DNA of 64,000 bases, from contig CAYYRC010000010.1 of the NCBI GenBank assembly GCA_964474045.1, positions 1-64,000 on the forward strand, given 5' to 3'. Under the pieces are notes generated by a model. It had not been told where the DNA came from, searched no databases, and was given only the letters and a program-made list of their open reading frames with translations. How positions within the stretch are numbered: position 1 is the first letter of the stretch; each line of letters starts with the position of its first letter. The stretch comes from JACJWR01 sp964474045. GTDB lineage: Bacteria > Actinomycetota > Actinomycetes > S36-B12 > UBA10799. Both the position numbers and the translations under genes were made by a program. Of the stretch, positions 8,485-17,400 are shown one piece after another.

Positions 8485-9918
8485 TCAGTCAGCGCCGAAG
8501 TCGAACGCCGCGCGGTCCAGGGCGTCCTCGGCGTCCTCGACCTCCTCGTCGGTTGCCTCGGAAACCGCCGCCGCGATGGCCGCGGCACCGCCGGGCTCCA
8601 GCTCGCCGACCAGGTGCGCCTGCCGCTCGGGCAGCTGGCCCATCGCCGAGTACAGCTCCAGCTTGGAGCGGGTGTCGGCGATGTCGAGATTGCGCATCGT
8701 GAGCTGGCCGATCCGGTCCATCGGGCCGAAGGCGCCATCGTCGTTGCGCTCCATCGACAGCTTGTCGGGGTGGTAGGACAGGTGCGGCCCGCGGGTGTCC
8801 ATGATCGAGTAGTCCTCGCCTCGGCGCAGGCGCAGGGTGACCTCGCCGGTGACCTGCCCGGCGACCCAGCGCTGCAGCGACTCGCGCAGCATCAGCGCCT
8901 GGGGGTCCAGCCAGCGGCCCTCGTACAGCAGCCGTCCCAGCCGCCGGCCCTCGGCGTGGTAGTTGCCCAAGGTGTCCTCGTTGTGGATGGCGTTGAGCAG
9001 CCGCTCGTAGGCGATGAAGAGCAGCGCCATTCCCGGCGCCTCGTAGATCCCGCGGCTCTTGGCCTCGATGATCCGGTTCTCGATCTGGTCGGCCATGCCC
9101 AGGCCGTGCCGCCCGCCGATGGCGTTGGCCGCGCTGAACAGCTCCACGTCGCTGGCGAAGCTCTGCCCGTTGATGGCCACCGGGCGCCCGGCGACGAACC
9201 GTACGGTGACGTCCTCGGTCTCGATCGCGACCGACGGGTCCCAGAACTTCACGCCCATGATCGGCTCGACCAGCTCGATCGAGGCATCCAGGTGCTCGAG
9301 CCGCTTGGCCTCGTGGGTGGCGCCCAGGATGTTGGCGTCGGTCGAGTACGCCTTCTCCGAGCTCGCTCGGTAGGGCAGATTGCGGGCGGTCAGCCACGCG
9401 CTCATCTCGGTCCGGCCGCCGAGCTCGGACACGAAGTCCGCGTCCAGCCAGGGCTTGTAGATCCGCAGGTTGGGGTTGATGAGCAGGCCGTAGCGGTAGA
9501 ACCGCTCGATGTCGTTGCCCTTGTAGGTGGACCCGTCGCCCCAGATGTCGACGTCGTCGGCCATCATCGCCCGCACCAGCATGGTGCCGGTGACCGCCCG
9601 GCCCAGCGGGGTGGTGTTGAAGTACATGCGGCCGCCGGAGCGGATGTGGAACGCCCCGCACGCGATGGCCGCGAAGGCCTCCTCGACCAGCTGCGCTCGG
9701 CAGTCCACGAGCCGCGACACCTCCGCGCCGTACAGCGTCGCGCGGTCGGGGACTGAGGCGATGTCCGGCTCGTCGTACTGTCCGAGGTCGGCCGCGTAGG
9801 CGCAGGGGATCGCCCCCTTGTCGCGCATCCAGGCGACGGCGACGGAGGTGTCGAGGCCGCCGGAGAAGGCGATCCCGACGCGCTCGCCCACGGGGAGGGA
9901 GGCTAGGACTTTGGACAT
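8485..9918 (-). CDS. argG: Argininosuccinate synthase
   Basis: 477 residues. The enzyme joins citrulline and aspartate using ATP to give argininosuccinate, the penultimate step of arginine synthesis. The PP-loop ATP-binding motif AFSGGLDTSVAVAWM is near residue 17. Other conserved stretches are DIWGDGSTYKGNDIERFYRY and GRRLGRLLYEGRWLDPQALM. The length and the inserted segments match the longer E. coli-type ArgG (about 450 residues) rather than the ~400-residue type usual in mycobacteria and Streptomyces, so it may have a separate origin. It is a lone gene, not next to other arg genes in the window. Confidence 0.95.
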   Translation of the reverse strand: MSKVLASLPVGERVGIAFSGGLDTSVAVAWMRDKGAIPCAYAADLGQYDEPDIASVPDRATLYGAEVSRLVDCRAQLVEEAFAAIACGAFHIRSGGRMYFNTTPLGRAVTGTMLVRAMMADDVDIWGDGSTYKGNDIERFYRYGLLINPNLRIYKPWLDADFVSELGGRTEMSAWLTARNLPYRASSEKAYSTDANILGATHEAKRLEHLDASIELVEPIMGVKFWDPSVAIETEDVTVRFVAGRPVAINGQSFASDVELFSAANAIGGRHGLGMADQIENRIIEAKSRGIYEAPGMALLFIAYERLLNAIHNEDTLGNYHAEGRRLGRLLYEGRWLDPQALMLRESLQRWVAGQVTGEVTLRLRRGEDYSIMDTRGPHLSYHPDKLSMERNDDGAFGPMDRIGQLTMRNLDIADTRSKLELYSAMGQLPERQAHLVGELEPGGAAAIAAAVSEATDEEVEDAEDALDRAAFDFGAD

Positions 9919-9947
9919 GGGTCAAGCCTAGTGGTGGCCCGGTGCCG

Positions 9948-10901
9948 CTACTCCGGCGTATGCAGCAGCTCCGTCGCGGGGATGGTGCCGAGGCGGCCTG
10001 CCTGGTAGTCCTCGAAGGCCTGGGCCAGCTCGGCGCGGGTGTTCATCACGAACGGCCCGTACTGCGCCACGGGCTCGGCGATCCGCTGGCCGCCGAGCAG
10101 CAGCACGTCCAGCGCCTCCTCGCCGGCGCGCAGCGACAGGGTGTCGCCGGGACCGTACTCGACCAGCTGGTGGGCACTGACCGGGCGCAGTTCCTCGCCC
10201 GCGTACCCCGAGCCCGTCAGGACGTAGGCCAGGGCGTTGTGCGCGGGGTTCCAGGGCAGGGTCAGCCGCGCCCCGGGCTCGATGGTGGCGTGGATGAGCG
10301 TGATGGGTGTGTGCGTCGAGCCGGGGCCGGCGTGGCCCCCTACCTCGCCGGCGATGAGCCGCACGAGGGCCCCGCCGTCGGGTGAGGTGAGAAGCGTCAG
10401 GTGCGTCTTCTCGATCGGCTGGTAGGCCGGGGGCATCATCTTCATCGCGGCGGGCAGGTTGACCCACAGCTGGATGGCGTGGGTTGGTCCGCCGGAGTTG
10501 AAGATGCGCTCGCTCGGTAGTTCGTCGTGCAGGATGCCGCCGCCAGCCGTCATCCACTGGGTGTCGCCGTCCGCGATCAAGCCGCCGCCGCCGTTGGAGT
10601 CCTTGTGGGCGGTCTCGCCGTCGATCTGGTAGGACACCGTCTCGAAGCCGCGGTGGGGGTGCCAGGGGGCGCCCAGGGCCTCCCGCGGGGCATAGGTGAC
10701 GGGCCCGATCTGGTCCAGCATGAGGAACGGGTCGAGGGCGGCGAAGGTCTTGCCCACGAACGCCTTCCACACCGGGAAGCCCGCACCCTCGCGGGCCGCC
10801 ACCGCCGACGTGACCTCACGCACCGGTCGGGGGCGCTCGTCGGGCAGCGCCTCGCGCAGCCGCGGCAGGACGAGCAGGTTGTCGACGACGACAGCGGGCA
10901 T
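9948..10901 (-). CDS. Pirin-family bicupin protein
   Basis: 317 residues; ATG preceded by GGAAGGAA. The N-terminal cupin has the pirin signature APWHPHRGFETVSYQIDG and the metal-site stretch DTQWMTAGGGILHDE; a second cupin half lies from about residue 170. Bacterial pirins bind a metal ion and act as quercetin dioxygenases or as redox-responsive partner proteins, so the true role is open. It is divergent from a thioesterase gene, and the shared spacer holds nested inverted repeats that look like an operator. A second, only distantly similar pirin lies at 36.8 kb. Confidence 0.88.
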   Translation of the reverse strand: MPAVVVDNLLVLPRLREALPDERPRPVREVTSAVAAREGAGFPVWKAFVGKTFAALDPFLMLDQIGPVTYAPREALGAPWHPHRGFETVSYQIDGETAHKDSNGGGGLIADGDTQWMTAGGGILHDELPSERIFNSGGPTHAIQLWVNLPAAMKMMPPAYQPIEKTHLTLLTSPDGGALVRLIAGEVGGHAGPGSTHTPITLIHATIEPGARLTLPWNPAHNALAYVLTGSGYAGEELRPVSAHQLVEYGPGDTLSLRAGEEALDVLLLGGQRIAEPVAQYGPFVMNTRAELAQAFEDYQAGRLGTIPATELLHTPE

Positions 10902-10927
10902 GGTGGGTTCCTTCCACAGCGCTACAC

Positions 10928-10976
10928 GACGGAATAGTTGATGCTTGAACTACTTCTGCGGCAGGAGTATTCCGTC
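10928..10976. promoter_or_regulatory. Nested inverted repeats in a divergent promoter (operator candidate)
   Basis: Between the divergent pirin and thioesterase genes, a perfect 9-bp inverted repeat (GACGGAATA at 10928-10936, TATTCCGTC at 10968-10976) encloses an imperfect 18-bp palindrome, TAGTTGATGCTTGAACTA (10935-10952, 14 of 18 positions symmetric). Such dyads are typical of dimeric repressors (MarR or TetR type); no regulator gene adjoins it. The function is inferred from symmetry and position. Confidence 0.45.
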
Positions 10977-11024
10977 TATGCTCTCCGACACCGCCGCAGC
11001 ACCCGACGTTCCCATGGAGCCGAC

Positions 11025-11501
11025 ATGTCAGCAAGATCTCAGGACTCGGGCAGCCTGCAGGAGCGGTTGCTGCCGGGCACGACCTGCTTCGGCTGCGGGC
11101 CTGCCAACGTCAAGGGGCTGCAGCTGTGCAGCTTCCCGGCGCCCGACGATGCCGATGCCACCGTGGCCGAGTTCCTCCCCTGGCCCGAGCACGACAACGG
11201 CTTGGGCTACCTGAACGGCGGCATCATCTGCACCGTGCTGGACTGCCACAGCGCCACCCCGATGTTGCTGGCGGCCGAGCGGCTGGGGCTGCTGTCGCCG
11301 ACGCAGCTGCTGCCGTACGTCACCGCAGGCCTGCAGGTCCGCTACTTGCGGCCGACGCCGCTGGCAGAGCCGTTGGCGCTGCGGGCTTGGATCACGTCGG
11401 GCGATGAGTCCGCGATGACCGTCGCGGCAGAGCTCAGCCACGGCGGCAAGGTGCGCGCCGCTGCCACGGCGGAATGGCGGCGCTGGCGTCCCCGCGCCTA
11501 G
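11025..11501 (+). CDS. PaaI-type hotdog-fold thioesterase
   Basis: 158 residues from the ATG at 11025; the frame is open upstream but lies over the probable promoter. The protein has a hotdog-fold core: CFGCGPANVKGLQL near the start, then GLGYLNGGIICTVLDCHSA (the helix that carries the active site), then VRYLRPTPLAEPLALRAWI. This fits small acyl-CoA thioesterases of the PaaI/4HBT group; the CFGCG start is common in actinobacterial members. The substrate is unknown. It ends nine bases before the next gene on the same strand. Confidence 0.8.
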   Translation: MSARSQDSGSLQERLLPGTTCFGCGPANVKGLQLCSFPAPDDADATVAEFLPWPEHDNGLGYLNGGIICTVLDCHSATPMLLAAERLGLLSPTQLLPYVTAGLQVRYLRPTPLAEPLALRAWITSGDESAMTVAAELSHGGKVRAAATAEWRRWRPRA

Positions 11502-11510
11502 CCTGGGGCG

Positions 11511-13184
11511 ATGACGCGATGCGCAACCCGGCGCGGCCTCCGGCGACTTGCCTCGGTCGGCGCAGTCGCGGCCGTGACCGCGCTCTTGGTCGCCGGCTGC
11601 GGCGGGTCCGTTGACGGCGGCGGGGCGCCCAGCGGCTCCGCCGTATCCTTCAACGGCGACCTGTCCGGCACGCAGCCGGCCGGCACGGTGATCGCCACCT
11701 CAGGCTTCGACGTCGCCAAGAACGGCTTCAACTTCGAGAACTACGGCAACGAGGGCGACCCGCTCAACCTCGATGCGGCCGCGATGGCGTCGCTGTTCGG
11801 CGACCAAGTCTGCTCGCGCACCACCAAGGACGGCGAGTGCAAGCTGACCCCCACCGCCAAGAAGTGGATGAAGTCCATGAATGACTCCATGGGCGGGGGG
11901 CACTGCTTCGGGCTCGCGGGGCTCAGCTGGGCCATGTTCAAGGGCCAGATCGACGCCGACGCGTACGGCGCCTCGCAGGCGAGCGAGCTCGAATTCGACG
12001 GCAACCAGGACCTGCAGGCAGACATCGCCGCTGTCTTCGCCACCCAGGCCACGGCGCCGACGTCGGCGGACATGCGCACCTATGCGCCGCGCGACGTGCT
12101 GTCCGCGCTGGCCGCGGCCTGGCAGAACGGTGACGGCTTCGCCCTCGGCTTCGCCAACCTCCGCGACGGCGAGCAGGTCGACGGCCATGCCGTCACGCCC
12201 GTTGCACTGGAGTCGATGGGCGACGGCAAGGTCGCCATCGTCCTGTACGACAACAACTACCCCGAGCAGCCGCAGCGGATGGTCGTGGACCCCCAGGCGA
12301 ACACCTGGACGTATTCCACGTCGTCGAACCCGGCCGACGACCCGCAGGCTTACACCGGCGACGCCGACAACCCGCTGGAGCTGTGGCCGGTGGTGCCGAT
12401 GCTGGGTCCGCAGGACTGCCCGTTCTGCAGCGACGGCTCCTCCGCGCAGGCGTCGGGTCTGGATGGCGCCAAGCGCTCCGTCAGCGGGGGCAGCGCGTTC
12501 AACCTGGTCTACCTCAACCAGGAGTCGGACGCCAAGGGGGTGGCGATCAGCGTGACCGACCTGGCAGGACAGCCGATCCCGGGTGCGCAGGCGCGCTCGC
12601 CGCTGTCGGCGGGCCAGACCGCGCCGCCTGCCGTGAGCGTCCCCAAGGACGTGGTCTTCAAGGTCCGCATCGACGGCTCGGCCCTCACCCAGCCCGCGCA
12701 GACGGACCTGTCGATCATCGGGCCCGGCTACAGCTATGCGGTGGACCAGGTGACGATCGACCCAGGTGTGGCTGACACGGTGGTGTTCGATCCGGCCAGC
12801 AACGCCCTGGAGTACCAGACGAGCACCGGCGCAGCACCCGACCTCACCCTGACGCTGGACGGCGACAAGGCGTCGTACAGCTTCCTGTTCGGGGGCCTGG
12901 ACCTACCGGCGCAGGGCGGCTCGATCAAAGTCAGGCTGGACGAGGCGGCACAGACGGTCACCGCCTCCGCCGCCGGCGGCGACACCTCGGAGATCGACTT
13001 CGTGATCGAGCGCGATGACGAGGACTCCGAGGAGGTGTTCGAGTCCGAGCCCATTCCGCTGGCGCCGGGCGAGGCGCTGATCGTCGAGTACGGCAAGTGG
13101 GGCGGCAGCGGGACCTCGATGCCGGTGGGCATCGACACCGACGGCAGCGGCCGGATCACCGAGCAGCTGGTGGATGCGAAGTAG
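11511..13184 (+). CDS. Lipoprotein with a papain-like Cys-His-Asp/Asn pattern
   Basis: 557 residues. A signal peptide ends in the lipobox LLVAGC, so the mature protein is probably anchored outside the membrane by a lipidated Cys near residue 29. The N-terminal half shows the order expected of papain-fold cysteine peptidases: GGGHCFGLAGLSWAMF with Cys132 at a helix start, VDGHAVTPVALE with His226, and VLYDNNYP with Asp247/Asn248. The spacing suits a catalytic triad. The C-terminal half is rich in Thr, Ser, Asp and Gly and looks like beta-sandwich repeats. I do not recognise a named family. Peptidase activity is inferred from the pattern alone; a non-catalytic transglutaminase-like fold is possible. 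Confidence 0.6.
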   Translation: MTRCATRRGLRRLASVGAVAAVTALLVAGCGGSVDGGGAPSGSAVSFNGDLSGTQPAGTVIATSGFDVAKNGFNFENYGNEGDPLNLDAAAMASLFGDQVCSRTTKDGECKLTPTAKKWMKSMNDSMGGGHCFGLAGLSWAMFKGQIDADAYGASQASELEFDGNQDLQADIAAVFATQATAPTSADMRTYAPRDVLSALAAAWQNGDGFALGFANLRDGEQVDGHAVTPVALESMGDGKVAIVLYDNNYPEQPQRMVVDPQANTWTYSTSSNPADDPQAYTGDADNPLELWPVVPMLGPQDCPFCSDGSSAQASGLDGAKRSVSGGSAFNLVYLNQESDAKGVAISVTDLAGQPIPGAQARSPLSAGQTAPPAVSVPKDVVFKVRIDGSALTQPAQTDLSIIGPGYSYAVDQVTIDPGVADTVVFDPASNALEYQTSTGAAPDLTLTLDGDKASYSFLFGGLDLPAQGGSIKVRLDEAAQTVTASAAGGDTSEIDFVIERDDEDSEEVFESEPIPLAPGEALIVEYGKWGGSGTSMPVGIDTDGSGRITEQLVDAK

Positions 13185-13265
13185 CCGACGCGGCTCCCGC
13201 ACTGGGTGGCTGTGTCATGCTTGAGTAAGCGAACCTTGACCCCGGCCACGATCGGAAGGATCCAC

Positions 13266-13676
13266 ATGTCTGAGAGCAGCGAGTCCCCGCAGGTGCCGCC
13301 GCAGGCCTCCGGCGCAACTCCGCCCCCGCCCCCGCCGTCGGTGGCTCCGGCCCCCGCGCCGCAGCCCGCTGCGGCGCCCCAGGCGGGCTATGCCTACGCC
13401 GCCAACGGCGCCGAGATCCCCGTGTTCGCCAACGGCAAGCCGCGGGTGGACGAGCAGGGCCAGCCCATCAGCCCCAAGTCCCGCCTAGCCGCCACGCTGC
13501 TGTGCTTCTTCCTGGGGGCGCTGGGGATTCACCGCTTCTACGTCGGCAAGATCGGCACCGGCATCCTGATGATCATCACGCTGGGCGGCCTCGGGGTGTG
13601 GGTCCTCATCGACTTCATCATGATCCTGCTGGGCAGCTTCCGGGACAAGGAAGGCCTGCGCCTCTACAACTGGTAG
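13266..13676 (+). CDS. TM2-domain membrane protein
   Basis: 136 residues from the ATG at 13266, preceded by GGAAGGA. The first ~45 residues are Pro/Ala-rich and disordered. Then comes a short extracellular-type motif (EIPVFANGKPRVDEQGQPIS) and a TM2 domain: basic KSRLAATLLCFFLGALGIHR, then FYVGKIGTGILMIITLGG, and WVLIDFIMILLGSFRDKEG. TM2 domains are two short helices of unknown general function and are common in actinobacteria. The GTG of the next gene follows two bases after the stop. Confidence 0.9.
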   Translation: MSESSESPQVPPQASGATPPPPPPSVAPAPAPQPAAAPQAGYAYAANGAEIPVFANGKPRVDEQGQPISPKSRLAATLLCFFLGALGIHRFYVGKIGTGILMIITLGGLGVWVLIDFIMILLGSFRDKEGLRLYNW

Positions 13677-13678
13677 CC

Positions 13679-14374
13679 GTGAGAGCCAGGGCGGCTGCCC
13701 TCGTGGTGGCGGGCTTCGTCGCCCCGGTCGCCGTGGCCGCGGCCGTCGCCGCGGCTCGCGTGCTGGTCGAGGAGCGTCGGCAGCGGCGTAGCGGTGGCGA
13801 TCCCGGACCGGCCGACGCGCTGGTGGTCTTCGGCGCCGGGGTGCGCGAATGGGGGCCGACGCCGGAACTCGCGGCCCGGCTCGAGCATGCCGCCGCCCTG
13901 TGGGGGGCCGGTGTGGCACCTCTGGTGCTGGTCAGCGGCGGTGCGAGCCACGGTCTGTCTGAGCCGGACGTCATGGCCGCCTACCTGGTGGCCCTCGGCG
14001 TGCCCGCGTCGGCCGTCGCGCCGCTGGTGCCGGGCGACAACTCGCGCGAGACGGTGCGGTCGGCGGTGTTGCAGGTCGGGCGCGGACCCCGGCTGCTCGC
14101 TGTCACATCGGCCTATCACGCCCGGCGGGTGCTGGATGAGGGCCGGCGGCAAGGCCTGATCCTGGGCGCGGCCTGCCCGTCGCGCAGCCCGGATGTGACC
14201 ACCCCGCAGATCCATCGGGCGCGGGTTGCGGTCGATGTTGTCGGAGTGCTCGTGTACGCGCTGCCGAAACCCTGGGCGCTCGTGCTCCGGAGCGCCTTCG
14301 GGCGCTGGCGGCCGGCGCTGTCGCGCGCGGTCGGCGGCCGACGTGCCTGGAACGAGCCCGCCTACCCGCAGTGA
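13679..14374 (+). CDS. YdcF/ElyC-like (DUF218) protein
   Basis: 231 residues from a GTG two bases after the TM2 gene, so probably co-transcribed with it. An N-terminal hydrophobic helix (AALVVAGFVAPVAVAAAVAAA without a cleavage site) anchors a DUF218 domain: DALVVFGAGV near residue 43, PLVLVSGGASHG near 85, the core motif NSRETVRSAVLQV near 125 and LLAVTSAYHARRV near 145. The family includes ElyC and SanA, linked to envelope integrity in E. coli; its chemistry is unclear. No truncation is evident. Confidence 0.8.
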   Translation: MRARAAALVVAGFVAPVAVAAAVAAARVLVEERRQRRSGGDPGPADALVVFGAGVREWGPTPELAARLEHAAALWGAGVAPLVLVSGGASHGLSEPDVMAAYLVALGVPASAVAPLVPGDNSRETVRSAVLQVGRGPRLLAVTSAYHARRVLDEGRRQGLILGAACPSRSPDVTTPQIHRARVAVDVVGVLVYALPKPWALVLRSAFGRWRPALSRAVGGRRAWNEPAYPQ

Positions 14375-14484
14375 GCGCATCACCCAGTTGCTGTCTGCCG
14401 CGCGGGTGAGAGCCCCGCGGATCGGGACTTTCCACTCTGGTCGGCGCCTGCCATCCGTGCACACCGTGGAGTATCGGCTGGCAG

Positions 14485-17400
14485 ATGTGGCGGTGTGTGA
14501 TGGAGCGACTACGAGGAGGATGCGGCCGGGGCCTGGTCTGGTTCGCACTGGTGACTGGAGCGTTGAGCCTGCTGGTTGGCCTGTTGGGAAACTCCGCCCC
14601 CGCGCAGGCCGCCGTCACGGGGAACGTCATCCCCGACCCCACGGTGAACACCAGCTCGTCGGGCTTCAATGGAACCGTGGTCACGTCCGTCGTCCAGACG
14701 GATGGTCGGATCGTCATCGGCGGCTCCTTCACGGCGTTCAACGGCATCGCGCGCAATCGGATCGCCCGGCTGAACAGCGATGGCACGCTGGACCCCAGCT
14801 ACGACCCCGGCGCCGGCTTCAACGAGATGGTGTCCACGTTGGCGCTGCAACCCGACGGGAAGGTGCTGGCAGGGGGGTACTTCACTACGTTCAACACCGT
14901 GGCGCGGGGTCGGATAGCGCGCCTGAACACGGACGGTTCGCTGGACACCACCTTCGTTCCAACCGGGACCGGCTTCGGCAGCAGCGCCGTCATGGCAGTG
15001 GCGGTGCGCGCCGACGGGAAGGTCTACGCGGGCGGGAACTTCACTGCGTTCAACTCCACCGGTCGCGGCGGGATCGCCCGGCTCAACGCCGACGGCTCGT
15101 TGGACACCACCTTCGTCCCCACCGGCAGCGGCTTCAACGGCAGCGTGTACACCCTGGCGGTGCAAGGCGACGGCAGAGTTGTCGTGGGCGGAGGCTTCAC
15201 GGGCTTCGGTGGGACGCCAAGGAGCCGGATCGCTCGGCTCTACGGTGACGGCTCCTTGGACCCGACGTTCAACCCGGGCACCGGTTTCGACGCCCACGTC
15301 AACGTGGTGAAGCTGCAGGCGGACGGGAAACTGGTGGCCGCGGGCGGTTTCACGTCCTTCGCGGGAACGTCCCGAAATCGAGTCGCCCGGCTGATGGTTG
15401 ACGGAGCTCTGGATGTGTCGTTCAGCCCGGGCACGGGTTTCGACTCCTACATCATGGATGTCGGCATCCAAGCTGACGGCACAATCGTGGTCGGCGGGGA
15501 CTTCAGCACGTTCAACGGCGCCACCCGGACGCGGATCGCCCGGCTGAACCCCTTCGGGAACCTGGACGCCAGCTTCGACCCGGGGGTAGGCCCCAACTCC
15601 CTGGTGAACTCGGTGGCCGTCCAGCAAGACGGCAAGGTGCTGCTCGGCGGCTACTTCAGCAACGTCAGCGGCGTCGTCCGCGCCCGGTACGCGCGGCTCA
15701 CCTCCGTCGGCGCCCTTGATGCCGAGTTCCACTCGGGGGCAGGCTTCAACAAAGGCGTGTATGCGACCGCTGCGCAGGCCGACGGCAAGGTCATTGCCGC
15801 GGGCGCCTTCACGGACTTCAACGGCATGGTGCGCAGGGGCGTCGCGCGCCTCACCACCAACGGCGCCCTGGACCCAAGCTTGGGAAACGGAACCGGGCCC
15901 AACAGCAGCGTCCTCGCCCTTGCCGCGTTGGCTGACGGCAGGATCCTGGCGGCAGGTACCTTCTCCAGCTTCAACGGGCTCGCACGTGGCCGCATCGTGC
16001 GCCTGAGCGCCGACGGGGTGGTGGACACCACCGCCTTCACAGGATCAGGCTTCAACAGCACCGTGCGTGCCATCGCGGTTCAGCCCGACGGCAAGGTCAT
16101 CGCTGTCGGCGACTTCACCACCTACAACGGAACCGCGCGCAACGGGGTGGCGCGGCTGAACGCAGATGGCACGCTCGACACGGTGTTCAACCCGCAGGGC
16201 GGCTTCAACGCCGCCACCACGACCGTGGCCCTGCAGACTGACGGGAAGATCGTCGTCGGCGGCTCCTTCACGTTGTTCAACGGTGTGACGCGGACAAGGA
16301 TCGCCCGGCTGAACTCCGACGGATCCTTGGACACGGCCTTCGACCCGGCGGCGGGTTTCAACAGTTTCCCAGTCGCCTTGACGATGCAGGCCGATGGCAA
16401 GATCGTCGTCGGCGGCTACTTCACGTTGTACAACGGCGTCGCGCGCAGTGCCATTGCCCGGCTCAACGCCAACGGCACGCTCGACACCTCCTTCAACCCC
16501 GGCTCTGGGTTCAACGGTGTGGTGCGCTCGGTGGTGCTGGAGAGCGATGGCGCGGCCCTGGTCGGCGGGGACTTCACGACTTTCAACGGCATGCCGCGCA
16601 GTCGCATCGCGCGGCTGAATGCCAACGGCAGCCTGGACCTGGGCTTCTACCCCGGCGCCGGTTTCAACGGGGCTGTCTACTCGCTCTCGTTGCTGCCGAG
16701 CGGCAAACTCGCCGCAGGGGGGCTCTTCACTGCTTTCGACGGTGCCCCGTTGCAGCGGATAGCTGTACTCCTCCACGCGCCGTCGGCGCCCACGGTGCTC
16801 GCGGGGCTGATCCCGGGCAACGCTTCGATTACGGCGGCCTTTACGCCGCCCGTGATCACCGGCGGTGCGGCCATCACCAACTACGAGTACGCGCTATCGG
16901 TCGACAACGGCACTAAATGGGGGGCGTGGACACCCCGGAACCCCGCGAGCGCCACCAGCCCCATCACAGTCGGTGGCCTGGCCAACGGCACCGCCTACCG
17001 GGTCAAGCTCCGTGCGGTCAACGCCGCGGGCGCGGGGGCCGAGTCCGCCATGTCGTCGCTGGTTGTCCCCTTCACAGTCCCGACCGCACCAACCATCACG
17101 GCTGCCACCCCGGGCAACGGCACGGCGAGCATCGCGTTCAGCCCTCCCGCATCGAACGGCGGCGCGGCGATCACCAACTACAAGTACTCGCTGGACAACG
17201 GCGTCACTTGGCTCACCCGGTCGCCGGCGTCCACGGCGAGTCCGCTCCAGCTGGCAGGCCTGCTCAACGGGCATACCTATCAGGTGGTGCTGCGGGCCCT
17301 GAACCTCGCCGGGGGCGGCGCGGCGTCGCTGCCGGTCAGCGTCACCCCGCGCACGGTGCCGGACGCGCCCACCGGGGTGGCCGTCGCCGCCGTCGGCACG

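Noticed and set aside
14662..16779. Possible CRISPR or recent tandem array
   Set aside because: The ~153-bp units are protein-coding, diverged and without spacers.
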